From: Gemmata sp.
GTDB lineage: Bacteria; Planctomycetota; Planctomycetia; Gemmatales; Gemmataceae
Length of the DNA: 64,000 nt
Direction of reading: 5' to 3'
Assembly: GCA_025055115.1 (NCBI GenBank)
Contig: JANWYJ010000011.1
Location: 19,082 to 83,081, forward strand
In this document: one piece after another, positions 35,881 through 45,641 of the stretch
Numbering within the stretch: the first letter of the stretch is position 1
How the letters are laid out: each line of letters begins with the position of its first letter
Program-made: the position numbers and the translations under genes
Notes under the pieces: model-generated
What the model saw: only the letters and a program-made list of their open reading frames with translations
What the model was told of the DNA's origin: nothing
Databases searched by the model: none

Positions 35881-37062
35881 TCAGACGCGAATACGATGAA
35901 TTTCTGACTGCGGCTCGCCCCCGGTGACGTGAACCCTACCCTGCGCATCGATGTACACATCCACCTCGCTGCGGATGCCAAATTCTGGCAGATAAATGCC
36001 CGGCTCGATGCTGAAGCCTGTGCGTGGGATGATGCGGCGGTCGTCGCGGGTTTCTAGTCCGTCGATGTGGGCTCCGTTGCCATGCACTTCTTGGCCGATG
36101 TTGTGTCCTGTCCGGTGGGTGAAAAAGTCGCCGTAACCGGCTTGTTCGATAACCGCACGGGTTGCTTGATCGACTTCCCACCCGCGGAGTGGCCGCTGGG
36201 CGGCGAATGCGTCGTGTACGCAGCGAATGCCGGCATCACGGGCCGCGGCGACGATGTGGAAGATCGTGGCGTACCGCTCGGGGACCGTTTCGCCCACATA
36301 GGCCACACGCGTATAGTCCGCGTACACCGCGCGGGGTTGATTGAGCTTCGCCCACAGGTCAATAAGCACCAACGAGCCTCGCTCAATGGGCAAATCCGTA
36401 GCGGGGCGGGTGTCGAAGTGGGGGTCGCCACTGTGCGGGCCAACCGCGACAATCGGCGGGCTGTAGGTGGTCAGGCCATGGTCGGTGAAAAACTGCATAA
36501 TCCGGGCTTGCACTGCGGTTTCTAGCACTTTTCCCTGATGGCGGATTTGTTCGGCAATGAAATCGAAGGCCACATCGAAGGCACGGCGGCACAACGCGGC
36601 CGCGGCGAAGTGCGTTTGCTCTTGTTCATCATCCCATGTCGCTTCAAATTGCTGGATGAGGTCGCCAGAGCTGACAATCGAACAACCGCAAGAACGCACT
36701 AACTCAATGGTTCCCGCGTCGACGCGGCTGATGTAGGGGTTGGCATTGCGTTGGCTGTATTCCATCGCCACTTGTTGCGCGCCGGCGACCAATTGGCCAA
36801 CGCCCGCCTCCAATTCTTGCCAGCGCCGATAGATGGTTTTGAGGCGTCCCGGGAGGTGGTCGAGCGCTGCAGGTTCGATCGCGTGGACGAGCTTCTTGGG
36901 TTCACCCGTCGCGGGGATGAAGTAGAACCACCGCCGCGACAATTGGGGCATCACCCCCGTGACTCGCTGGGCGAGCAGATTTTGCCCCCGGAAGTCGTAG
37001 AGGAGCCAACCGTCGCACCCGATCTGGCGAATGGCCGCTTGAATCGCATTCAGATCGAACAT
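35881..37062 (-). CDS. M24 family metallopeptidase (Xaa-Pro aminopeptidase-like)
   Basis: 393 residues, cytosolic. A creatinase-like N-terminal domain (about 1-160) precedes a pita-bread M24 domain with the five metal ligands recognisable: Asp in LVLIDLWAK, Asp in YADYTRVAYVG, His in HRTGHNIGQEVHG, Glu in FSIEPGIYLPE, and Glu in IRSEVDVYID. Xaa-Pro peptidases and dipeptidases share this set; the exact specificity is uncertain. Convergent with rarD. Confidence 0.88.
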   Translation of the reverse strand: MFDLNAIQAAIRQIGCDGWLLYDFRGQNLLAQRVTGVMPQLSRRWFYFIPATGEPKKLVHAIEPAALDHLPGRLKTIYRRWQELEAGVGQLVAGAQQVAMEYSQRNANPYISRVDAGTIELVRSCGCSIVSSGDLIQQFEATWDDEQEQTHFAAAALCRRAFDVAFDFIAEQIRHQGKVLETAVQARIMQFFTDHGLTTYSPPIVAVGPHSGDPHFDTRPATDLPIERGSLVLIDLWAKLNQPRAVYADYTRVAYVGETVPERYATIFHIVAAARDAGIRCVHDAFAAQRPLRGWEVDQATRAVIEQAGYGDFFTHRTGHNIGQEVHGNGAHIDGLETRDDRRIIPRTGFSIEPGIYLPEFGIRSEVDVYIDAQGRVHVTGGEPQSEIHRIRV

Positions 37063-37173
37063 AACACATCCTCACTGATTGCGCCTTAACCTAGCTGTTT
37101 CGGCTTGCGACTGCCAGCGTCTTCCGCATAATCAACGTCGTGCCGACCGGTTCCTTCATACAGGCTCACCCTT

Positions 37174-40100
37174 ATGCTTCACCGGGTTGTCATTCTGGCA
37201 GTCACGATCCTGGTCACCGTCCCCACCAGTTGGGCCGTTGAACCCTCGGACCTGAAACCCGGGCTGATCGCCACCTTTCGCGATCTCCCCCCAGCCCCGG
37301 CCCGGGAGATTGTTCGCTTGGAGCCGACGATAGCCATGTCCTTGGCAACGGGCGAATCCCCGCATCCAACACTGAAATCGGGCAAACAGATGGTTTGGCG
37401 GGGATATGTGAACTTCAGTCGCGCTGGGCAATATCGCTTCACAGTGCGCATTCAAGGGGGAACGTTTGAACTGAAAAGCGATGGGCGTGCCGTTGTCAGC
37501 GGCCACGGCCCAGCCGATGCGATTCGTGAGTTCTCATCGCCAGAAATCGCTTCCACTGGCGGCGTCCAACCCATTGAATTGACTCTCGAGCGGACCACCA
37601 ACACCGGACCGCTTCTATTAGAAGTTCTCTGGCAAGGACCTGGTTTTATCCGCGAACCGCTGGCCTATCAGTTTGTGGGTCATCTCCCCAAGGAACGACC
37701 AGCCCACTTCCAGGAACAAGTGGCACTCGAACTGGGACGATTTCACTTTGAGGAACTGGCTTGTGTCAAATGTCACAAGCCCGCCGCCAACGACGCGATG
37801 GCGAAAACGCTGGTGGAACGCTCCGGGCCGAAGCTCACCGAGGTCGCCAAGCGAGCTTATCCTGGGTGGATTTACGCATGGCTCGCCGATCCCGCCAAGA
37901 TTCGTCCCCACACCACGATGCCCCGGTTGTTCCCTGACACCGCTTTGGGAGCCGCGCAACGCTACGCCATCACCCAATACCTCGTCGCCCTCTCGGGAAC
38001 ACCGTTGCCTGTGTACAAATACCCAGTTAACCCCCCGAATGACTTGCGCCAGAGCCTGGAACGCGGACGGGTGCTGTACCACACCACGGGTTGTGCCGCC
38101 TGTCACAATGATCCACTGCCCCGCAAACTCAAAGACGACGAGGAGGAAAAGCCCGCTCTCCAGCCTGAAGACTTCCTCTACGGCCTGGGGACACAAGCCG
38201 GCCCCACAGCCCAATACCACCTCGGCCAACTGGGAAGCAAGACGCGACCCGAAGCCCTGGCCGCCTATCTCCGCGACCCGCTGAAACACAACCCCGCTGG
38301 CCGGATGCCGCACATGAATCTCAACGATGCCGAAGCCCTCGACATCGCCCGTTACCTCTGCCGCAGCAGCGACGACACGATCACCCCGGATCAACTGCCG
38401 CCACCGAAACTGCCCCCCACGGAATTGGCCAAAACCGTTCTGGGGAAGGCCACGGCGGCCGAATGGCGTCGCTTCCAGGAACTATTACCGGCTCAGCAGT
38501 GGGTGGACCTCGGTTCGCGGTTGGTTCACACCCACGGATGCCTCAACTGCCACGAAATCATCGAAAAGGGCCAACCCCGAACGGCCTCCTCGGCCTTCCC
38601 CCCACTGGATGCGATCCAAAAGGCCGCAGCGAAAGGTTGCCTGGATGCCCAGCCCGAAGGGGGGACAGCGCCGGTGTATGTTCTTGATGACCGCGACCGC
38701 AAGGCCCTTGTCGCTTTTGTCACAAAGGGTTTGACCGGCCCCGGCGCGGCGGCTTCCGCCTACCAGGCCCGCGTGGCTCTGCGGCGCTTCCACTGCCTCA
38801 ATTGCCATCCGCGCGACGGTGAAGGTGGTATTCCCCTGGAATTGGCCGCCCAGATGCAACTTTTCGAGAAAGCCAACAATGCTGACGAAGTCCGCCCGCC
38901 GGTTCTGACGGGCATTGGTCACAAATCGCGCACAGCGTGGTTGAAATCGGTGCTGTTGCACAGTGGGCGCGCGCGACCGTGGATGCCCTTGCGCATGCCG
39001 CAATATGGTTCTCACAATGTCGGCTTTTTACCGGAGGCACTCGCCGCCTTGGAAGGCGTCCGCCCCGACGACACCATTCACAGCGTGGAACGCACCGCGG
39101 CGAAAGTCGCGGCCGGGCGTGAACTGATCGGCAAAGGCGGCTTAGGCTGCGTTTCGTGTCACGACATCGGCGGATTTGCCAACACCGGCACGCGCGGACC
39201 GGACCTGGCCACGATCAATCAGCGCGTTCGCTATGAGTGGTATGAACGCTGGCTCAGTCAGCCATTGCGGATGTCGCCGGGAACGCGCATGCCGCAAGCG
39301 TTCATCGACGGCCGTTCGGTACAAAAGACTATCTTCGCGGGCGACCCGGGCCAGCAAGCCGAAGCCATGTGGGCGTATCTGGCATTGGGGCCGGGACTGC
39401 CACTCCCCGAGGGTTTGGAACCGCCCAAGGGGGTTGTCATCACGGTGAAGGACCGGGCCGAAATTTTGCGGACGTTCATGCCCGATGCCGGCAGCCGAGC
39501 TATCGCCGTCGGCTATCCGGGTTCGATCTCGTTAGCGTTCAGCGCCGATGAGTGCCGCATCGCCTATGCCTGGGGTGGCAATTTTCTTGATGCCGCGCCG
39601 GTGTGGAATAACCGCGGCGGCAATCCGGCACGAATTCTGGGTCAGAAGTTCTGGACCGCCCCTCCGGGCCACCCCTGGGGCCTGACGACCCATGGGAAAA
39701 TCCCGCCCGATTTTCTGGCACGCGCCAAACATCCGGCGTTTGGCCGCCCCCTGCCCGATGATCCCCCTCGTATCTATGAGGGCCCTCCCGTGGTGCAATT
39801 CCAAGGCTATCGCCTTGGCAACGATGGCCGCCCGACTTTCCGTTACCGCCTCGATGCCGGTGGTCAAGGGGCCGTCTTGGAGGTCGCGGAAACCCCTGCG
39901 CCGCTACAGCACCCACTCGCCAACGGTCTGTCCCGTCGCTTTGAAGTCCAACTACCGCGCGAGTATCATACCTGGTTCTGGGCTGGTCGAACCGCTACCA
40001 ACCCGCGCATTTTCACCAGCAACGGGTCCGAACGGAAGTGGGATGCTACCGCGGAGGAACTCACCGATTTCGCTGACGGCGGACGTGTTGTCCTACCCGA

Positions 40101-40302
40101 CGGGGAGCGGGCGGTGGTCCTCACAACCCGAGGGCTTCCCGAGGGGGCAACGTGGCGCTTTGTCCCCGACAAAGCTCAGGGCTGGCTGGCCCTGGTGCAT
40201 ATTCCCCCGCCCAAAACGCCCGGTCCTGTCCAATTCACCTTGGAGGTGTGGGCACTACCGAAAAATGACGACAATTTCCTCAAGGAATTCTTCGGCCCCT
40301 AG
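37174..40302 (+). CDS. Secreted multihaem cytochrome with PA14-like N-terminal domain
   Basis: 1042 residues with a signal peptide (LHRVVILAVTILVTVPTSWAV). Residues about 28-170 look like a PA14 carbohydrate-binding module (YVNFSRAGQYRFTVRIQGGTFELKSDGRAVV). Five CxxCH haem motifs follow, at about 197 (CVKCH), 308 (CAACH), 456 (CLNCH), 541 (CLNCH) and 659 (CVSCH). The last 270 residues are a beta-rich domain without haem motifs (VGYPGSISLAFSADECRIAYAWGG). Large PA14/cytochrome fusions are typical of planctomycetes and are thought to take part in periplasmic electron transfer tied to polymer oxidation (inference). 111 nt separate it from the divergent M24 gene. Confidence 0.88.
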   Translation: MLHRVVILAVTILVTVPTSWAVEPSDLKPGLIATFRDLPPAPAREIVRLEPTIAMSLATGESPHPTLKSGKQMVWRGYVNFSRAGQYRFTVRIQGGTFELKSDGRAVVSGHGPADAIREFSSPEIASTGGVQPIELTLERTTNTGPLLLEVLWQGPGFIREPLAYQFVGHLPKERPAHFQEQVALELGRFHFEELACVKCHKPAANDAMAKTLVERSGPKLTEVAKRAYPGWIYAWLADPAKIRPHTTMPRLFPDTALGAAQRYAITQYLVALSGTPLPVYKYPVNPPNDLRQSLERGRVLYHTTGCAACHNDPLPRKLKDDEEEKPALQPEDFLYGLGTQAGPTAQYHLGQLGSKTRPEALAAYLRDPLKHNPAGRMPHMNLNDAEALDIARYLCRSSDDTITPDQLPPPKLPPTELAKTVLGKATAAEWRRFQELLPAQQWVDLGSRLVHTHGCLNCHEIIEKGQPRTASSAFPPLDAIQKAAAKGCLDAQPEGGTAPVYVLDDRDRKALVAFVTKGLTGPGAAASAYQARVALRRFHCLNCHPRDGEGGIPLELAAQMQLFEKANNADEVRPPVLTGIGHKSRTAWLKSVLLHSGRARPWMPLRMPQYGSHNVGFLPEALAALEGVRPDDTIHSVERTAAKVAAGRELIGKGGLGCVSCHDIGGFANTGTRGPDLATINQRVRYEWYERWLSQPLRMSPGTRMPQAFIDGRSVQKTIFAGDPGQQAEAMWAYLALGPGLPLPEGLEPPKGVVITVKDRAEILRTFMPDAGSRAIAVGYPGSISLAFSADECRIAYAWGGNFLDAAPVWNNRGGNPARILGQKFWTAPPGHPWGLTTHGKIPPDFLARAKHPAFGRPLPDDPPRIYEGPPVVQFQGYRLGNDGRPTFRYRLDAGGQGAVLEVAETPAPLQHPLANGLSRRFEVQLPREYHTWFWAGRTATNPRIFTSNGSERKWDATAEELTDFADGGRVVLPDGERAVVLTTRGLPEGATWRFVPDKAQGWLALVHIPPPKTPGPVQFTLEVWALPKNDDNFLKEFFGP

Positions 40303-40417
40303 CCGATCAGGTCCGTCCAAGCGAACGACAAGCCAACGCCGTATGAAAATGTGAAGAGAACGTCGTGCTCCCGCGAAGAAGTCGCGGCAGCGGCTGAGGC
40401 ATATCGGGACTTTATCC

Positions 40418-41803
40418 ATGCCGGAACATCCAACAACCCCTCGTCTGTGGCGGATCGCTCTTGCGTTTGTGCTGGCGACTGTTGTTGTGACAGCCTACGC
40501 GATCCGCGATGCGGCCGCGGCACCTGTGCGGTCGATGCTGGGGGTAGTGGCGTTCCTTGTGCTAGCCTGCCTGTTGTCGAGGAACCTGCGGGCCATCAAC
40601 TGGCGGACCGTCGGAGCGGGCTTTGCCTTGCAACTGATTCTGGCCGTTTTGATTCTGCGAGTACCGTGGGTGTATAGTTTTTTCCGGTCGATGAGCGAGG
40701 TGATCCAAAAATTCATTGACTTCACGAATGAAGGAGCGGCCTTCGTCTTCGGACCACTGTTGAATGATGCCGCCTTGGAGAAAGGCCTGGCATTGCAGAA
40801 TGGAGGAGGATTTATTTTCGTAGTCAAGGCGTTGCCCGCGGTCATCTTTGTGTCGTCCTTTTTCACCGTGATGTACTTTTTGGGCGTGTTGCAATTTGTG
40901 GTGAAGCTCTTGGCCCGGGTCATGGTTTGGGTGATGGGCACCAGTGGGGCCGAAACACTCAGTGCCACCGCGAACGTGTTCATGGGGCAAACAGAAGCTC
41001 CCCTGATTGTTCGGCCTTATATCACGCGGATGACACGTTCGGAATTGCTAACCCTCATGGTGGGAGGCATGGCAACTATCTCGGGGGGAGTGATGGTCGC
41101 ATACGTCGGTATGTTGAACACCATCGGCATGGGCGAGCAAGCCGTCGCGATTCTGGCGACCAGTGTCATGGCCGCACCCTGCGGCTTGTATATCGCCAAA
41201 ATCCTGCTTCCCGAAACCGAAGAACCCGTCACCCGCGGCGACGTCAAAGTGGAGATACCGCAAAGCCATGCGAACGTTTTCGATGCGGCCGCCGAAGGGG
41301 CCAGCGAAGGGATGAAGTTGGTGCTGAACATTACTGCGATGCTGATTGCCTTCATCGCCTTTGTAGCCCTTGTTAATCACTTGTTGGCCCAATTGGACGC
41401 GACGTTCGGTGTTCAGCAAGCCCTGGGCCTGACCCGTCCGCTCAGTTTGCAGTTGATCTTCTCCTGGCTGTTTGCCCCCGTGGCGCTGTTGATGGGAGTA
41501 TCCTCCGCCGATGTGCCCCAAGTGGGTGAGTTATTAGGAACAAAACTGGTGTTGAATGAATTTGTTGCCTATTTGATGCTTTCAACCCAATACGGCGGGC
41601 AATTGGAGCCGCGCTCGGTGGCGTTGACGGCCTTCGCTCTCACCGGTTTTGCCAATTTCGCTTCCATTGGGATTCAGTTGGGGGGTATTGGGGCGATGGC
41701 TCCAGAACGCCGGGGCGAACTGGCCCAATTGGGGCTTCTGGCCCTCACCGGTGGCTTTCTAGCGACATTGATCAACTCCGCCGTCGCGGGGATGCTGATT
41801 TAG
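40418..41803 (+). CDS. Concentrative nucleoside transporter, NupC/CNT family
   Basis: 461 residues with about nine to ten transmembrane helices. CNT family signatures: NWRTVGAGFALQLILAVLILR, a gate domain with VFGPLLNDAAL, ALPAVIFVSSFFTVMYFLGVLQ, the conserved nucleoside-binding GTSGAETLSATANVFMGQTE followed by APLIVRPYI, and near the C-terminus LNEFVAYLML and LTGFANFASIGIQLGGIG. Takes up nucleosides with Na+ or H+; specificity and ion cannot be read here. Ends 21 nt from the convergent helicase gene. Confidence 0.93.
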   Translation: MPEHPTTPRLWRIALAFVLATVVVTAYAIRDAAAAPVRSMLGVVAFLVLACLLSRNLRAINWRTVGAGFALQLILAVLILRVPWVYSFFRSMSEVIQKFIDFTNEGAAFVFGPLLNDAALEKGLALQNGGGFIFVVKALPAVIFVSSFFTVMYFLGVLQFVVKLLARVMVWVMGTSGAETLSATANVFMGQTEAPLIVRPYITRMTRSELLTLMVGGMATISGGVMVAYVGMLNTIGMGEQAVAILATSVMAAPCGLYIAKILLPETEEPVTRGDVKVEIPQSHANVFDAAAEGASEGMKLVLNITAMLIAFIAFVALVNHLLAQLDATFGVQQALGLTRPLSLQLIFSWLFAPVALLMGVSSADVPQVGELLGTKLVLNEFVAYLMLSTQYGGQLEPRSVALTAFALTGFANFASIGIQLGGIGAMAPERRGELAQLGLLALTGGFLATLINSAVAGMLI

Positions 41804-41824
41804 GTTACATCAACGGAGTTTGGC

Positions 41825-43855
41825 TCATCCCACGGAAGAGCGTGGCGATTTTGGTAGCCCTTCTTCTGACGTCACCTCCCGCCCGTCGATGAAACGGCGG
41901 GCGTTGGGCAGCGCATCGAGGAACAGTTTTCCATACGGTTTGGTCAGCACACGTGGGTCAAACAGCACGACGATACCGCGGTCGGACTGTGTACGAATGA
42001 GTCGCCCAAAACCTTGTTTGAGTTTGATCGCCGCTTGCGGCACTTGATAATCCCGGAAGGCGTTGCCGCCCGCTTGCGTGATCGCTTCTAAACGGGCTTC
42101 GGTCAGTGGGCGATCGGGCACGGCAAAAGGTAATTTCGTGATAATCACGTTCGAAAGGGCCTCTCCGCGCACATCAACCCCTTGCCAGAAGCTATCCACG
42201 CCAAACAATACGGCATTTTTCGCTTCGCGGAATTGCTCGAGCAGTTTGGGTGTCGGTAAACCACTTCCTTGGACGAGTAACGTATAGCCGTGCTGGGCCA
42301 ACCACGGTGCCAATTGCGCTGCCGCCCGGTTCAAAAAACTGTAACTGGTGAAGAGAACAAAAGCACGACCGCTGGTCTTGGCCACATACTCGGGAATTCG
42401 TCGCAGCACTTCGTCTTCGTAGCGGGCGGCTTGACTGGCGGGATCGGGCATGTTTTTGAACAAGTACAACGCGGCCTGCCGCGGATAGTCGAACGGGCTA
42501 TCTAACAGCAAGGTGGGACTTCCTTCCAACCCTAAGCGCTTTTGGAAATGCTCGAAACCCTCCGATCCCCCGATGGAAAGGGTCGCGCTGGTGAGGATGA
42601 CCGTCGGCACTGTCTTGTAGAGTTGGTGTTGGAGGGCCGGCCCCACCTCAATCGGAGCACTGGCCAAGGTCACGCGGGGCTGCGGCCCTGGGCGGACGTC
42701 GACCCAGTACACCTGCCCTTCCAAGTCATGATGAAGCCACTCGGTCACGGCTCGGGCCAGGGCCAACAGGCGGTCGCCACGGCTGGTCAGTTCGAGGCGG
42801 TCGTCTTCGGAATCGCGATTGTGGGCCAGTTCGTAGAGTGTTTCTCCCAGCTTGGAGAGTTCACGGCTGAGTGTATCCTCCACGGGGTGGGGTTGGCGAA
42901 CACGGACGCTGCCGCTGGTGGATTGTGCCGCGCTGGAGCGCGGCTGACCTTGTTGCCATTGGTAAATCGTGACAAAGAATTGCTCGGCCGCGCGCCGGGT
43001 CAGCTCCAATTGGGTCACCGCGTCGCCATCACCCAAGGTGGCGAGGATGCCTTTGTGGGTTCGCGAAGAAAGCAGTTGGTTGAACAAGTATTCCAACCCG
43101 CCTTGTGACACGTGGATACCCAGGTGATCGGCGGCGACATCTTCGAGGGTGTGGGCTTCATCGAATATTACGGCTTGATAATCCGGTAACACACCGCCCC
43201 CGGCACGACGTAAGGCCAAATCGGTGAAAAAGAGGGCATGATTCACCACCAGGATATTTGCCCCAAAGACTTGCTTGCGCGCGCGGTAGTAGAAGCATTC
43301 GCTGTGCTGCGGGCATTTCCGACCCAGGCAGTTGCCACTATCGCTTTGGACCAGGTCCCAGACCGCCTCATGGGGTTGCAGGGGCAGATCGGACTTGCTG
43401 CCATCGGTCGTTTGCCGCGACCAGCGGCCAATCCGGATGAGTTGGTCGATGGCTCCGGGCGAATCCAAAAGCGTATTGGCCTTGGTTTGCGCTAAGCGCA
43501 AGCGCCGCAGACTCAGATAGTTCCCTCGTCCCTTCACTAGAACCGCCCGGTAATCGCCCGGCAGTACCGATTCCAGAAAGGGAAGGTCTTTGTGGATGAG
43601 TTGTTCCTGGAGGCTGATGGTGTGTGTCGAAATGACGACGCGAAAATCCCGCCGGGCCTTGACCGCTTGAATCACCGGGACCAAATAGGCAAAGCTCTTC
43701 CCCACTCCTGTGCCCGCTTCGACTAGCAGCTTGTGCCCCTGCTCCAAAGCATGCGCCACCGCGTCGGCCATGGCTAACTGTTGCGGACGCGATTCAAAAT
43801 CGGGGAATTTTTGGGCAATGAGTCCGTGAGGCCCCAAAATGGTTCGTATCTCCAT
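41825..43855 (-). CDS. DinG-like ATP-dependent DNA helicase (XPD/Rad3-related)
   Basis: About 676 residues from ATG 43855, chosen because homology begins there (EIRTILGPHGLIAQKFPDFE); an in-frame start at 44212 would overlap the kinase gene. Superfamily 2 helicase: Walker A VEAGTGVGKSFAYLVP, DEAH box VIFDEAHTLEDVA, and C-terminal motifs VDSFWQGVDVRGE and QGFGRLIRTQSDRG. A cysteine stretch CLGRKCPQHSECFYYRAR fits the 4Fe-4S domain of DinG. These 5'-3' helicases unwind DNA or RNA-DNA structures during repair and replication conflicts. Downstream of a Ser/Thr kinase gene on the same strand. Confidence 0.9.
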   Translation of the reverse strand: MEIRTILGPHGLIAQKFPDFESRPQQLAMADAVAHALEQGHKLLVEAGTGVGKSFAYLVPVIQAVKARRDFRVVISTHTISLQEQLIHKDLPFLESVLPGDYRAVLVKGRGNYLSLRRLRLAQTKANTLLDSPGAIDQLIRIGRWSRQTTDGSKSDLPLQPHEAVWDLVQSDSGNCLGRKCPQHSECFYYRARKQVFGANILVVNHALFFTDLALRRAGGGVLPDYQAVIFDEAHTLEDVAADHLGIHVSQGGLEYLFNQLLSSRTHKGILATLGDGDAVTQLELTRRAAEQFFVTIYQWQQGQPRSSAAQSTSGSVRVRQPHPVEDTLSRELSKLGETLYELAHNRDSEDDRLELTSRGDRLLALARAVTEWLHHDLEGQVYWVDVRPGPQPRVTLASAPIEVGPALQHQLYKTVPTVILTSATLSIGGSEGFEHFQKRLGLEGSPTLLLDSPFDYPRQAALYLFKNMPDPASQAARYEDEVLRRIPEYVAKTSGRAFVLFTSYSFLNRAAAQLAPWLAQHGYTLLVQGSGLPTPKLLEQFREAKNAVLFGVDSFWQGVDVRGEALSNVIITKLPFAVPDRPLTEARLEAITQAGGNAFRDYQVPQAAIKLKQGFGRLIRTQSDRGIVVLFDPRVLTKPYGKLFLDALPNARRFIDGREVTSEEGLPKSPRSSVG

Positions 43856-44024
43856 ATGCCGATTGTGGCGAAATTCCCAACGCAGGAAAAGGTCGGTTGC
43901 GTTTGAACCCGAGAAAAAAACTCGGGTAGTGCCCCGATCAAGGCGGGGTAAGCCCGTTGCGATTCGGTGGTCCATCCCGCGCCAGCTGCGGCTTGTCACG
44001 GACCAATAATAAGCCCGAGGCCTA

Positions 44025-45443
44025 TCACGAAACGATGATTTGATGGAGTTGTCGCAACATCGACCACACTTCGCGGCCGATACAATGGCCGGCGGCATAG
44101 CCGGCGATGAATAGGACCGTGGCCAATCCCAGCAGAACGCCGCGGCGGCGGCGTATTTGTTCCTGAGCCTGTTGGGCGATGCAATCGGCATAAAATTCCG
44201 CCACTTGGGCACGCTCTTCGGCGGCCTCTTTGGCCTGTCGATCTTCCCAGGCGAGCCGTTGAGCCTCCTCGGCCTTGGCTACCGAGGCAGCCCATTCCTG
44301 CTCGGCGACCATCAAGCGGGTTTCAACCCCCAAGCGGTGCGCGGCCAAAAGTCGGGCCACTTCGCCCGCATGGGCCGGGCGATCGTCGGGAAACCGCGAC
44401 AAGCAGCGGCAGGCCAACTCAATCAAGGGCGCATCCGCACCACAGCGGGCCAACCGTTCCCGGCACTCTTGGAGATCGCCCTCGCGGGCACGTCGTAGTA
44501 CGGTAAGGGCATCCGTCCCGGTGTAAGGCGGTTCCCCAGTCAGAATGGCTGCCAAAATACCGCCCAGTGCGAAAACATCGGCCCGGGCATCGACCCGGTC
44601 CCATTCACCCCGGGCTTGCTCGGGAGGCATGAACTGCGGTGTGCCCATGGCTTGGCCAATCAGAGTCGCTGAGGCCCGGCTGTGGCAGGTTAAAACGCCC
44701 CGTGGCAGTGCGGCGTGCTCCCCAGTACCGATTTTGGCCAACCCCCAATCCATCACTTGAACTTCGCCAAAAGGACCCACCATGATATTCGATGGCTTCA
44801 GATCGCGATGAATGATGCCGCGACTATGGGCATAGGCCACGGCGTGGCAGACTTGTTCAAAAACGCTCATCAACCCGGTGTATTCCACCGCGGTTATATC
44901 CAATTCTCCGGCCGATTGCGACAACGGCCGTTCGGTCCGAGCCGCCAGCATCGCGGCCAAGGTTCGTCCCCGTATCAGTTTCATGACCAGAAACGGCCGC
45001 CCATCAGGGAGGGTACCTAGGCGATGAATCGGGGGAATGTGGGGATGCGGCAGCTGCGCGGTGATGCGGGCTTCGTCGAGAAAACGACGTACGGACCGGC
45101 CAGCATCAGCCAGGTCCGGAAGGAGCATTTTGATGGCCACTTCCCGACCTAGATCAACCTCGATCGCACTATAGACAATCCCCATCCCACCGCGTGCTAA
45201 TTCGCCGGTGATCACAAAGCCAGGGATGTAGGGAACGTGGTCCCCCAGCAGCGGGCCTGGCTCTGGGGTCCGCTGTGCGCTGACAGCTACCGTTTCCAGC
45301 CCCGTCGGGGCCGCCAGGGGAGGTTGGGTTCGCGCCAGAGGGGGCGTATGGGTACGAATTTCCTCAGCGACGGGCAAAGAACTTGCGGTTGGCTCCGGTG
45401 GAATTCGAGCCACGGTGCGGTAAAGATCGTCCGATGAGGTCAT
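44025..45443 (-). CDS. Hanks-type Ser/Thr protein kinase with coiled coil and C-terminal TM helix
   Basis: 472 residues. The kinase domain spans about residues 75-355: ELARGGMGIVYSA, VAIKMLLPD, IIHRDLKPSNIMV, DWGLAKI in place of DFG (Asp kept), and GTPQFMPPEQARG. A charged helical segment (VAEQEWAASVAKAEEAQRLA) then forms a likely coiled coil, followed by one transmembrane helix (LLGLATVLFIAGYAAGHCIG) close to the end. This leaves a short 20-residue tail outside, so signal sensing probably depends on partners or oligomerisation. Divergent from the FHA-GAF-cyclase gene; 169 nt upstream of the helicase. Confidence 0.9.
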   Translation of the reverse strand: MTSSDDLYRTVARIPPEPTASSLPVAEEIRTHTPPLARTQPPLAAPTGLETVAVSAQRTPEPGPLLGDHVPYIPGFVITGELARGGMGIVYSAIEVDLGREVAIKMLLPDLADAGRSVRRFLDEARITAQLPHPHIPPIHRLGTLPDGRPFLVMKLIRGRTLAAMLAARTERPLSQSAGELDITAVEYTGLMSVFEQVCHAVAYAHSRGIIHRDLKPSNIMVGPFGEVQVMDWGLAKIGTGEHAALPRGVLTCHSRASATLIGQAMGTPQFMPPEQARGEWDRVDARADVFALGGILAAILTGEPPYTGTDALTVLRRAREGDLQECRERLARCGADAPLIELACRCLSRFPDDRPAHAGEVARLLAAHRLGVETRLMVAEQEWAASVAKAEEAQRLAWEDRQAKEAAEERAQVAEFYADCIAQQAQEQIRRRRGVLLGLATVLFIAGYAAGHCIGREVWSMLRQLHQIIVS

Positions 45444-45641
45444 TCTGACTCGCTTTGCGGACGGGCGAAGATGGGATGAGCTGCTTCTACCCTATTCTGG
45501 CTTGTAAATCCGACACCGGCCCCAAAAAGTCATCAAGACTTCTCTCACGCTTATGGCGACAACGAAGTACGATATGTCAAGGAGAGAAAGAGGCCGAAAG
45601 CGTCTATCGTTGTTTCGGCTGCAACCAAGGGTTTTCCGCTC
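45444..45641. promoter_or_regulatory. Divergent promoter region between kinase and cyclase genes
   Basis: About 200 nt separating two divergently transcribed signalling genes. It must contain both promoters; I cannot assign -35/-10 boxes with confidence. No small gene was seen. Confidence 0.35.
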
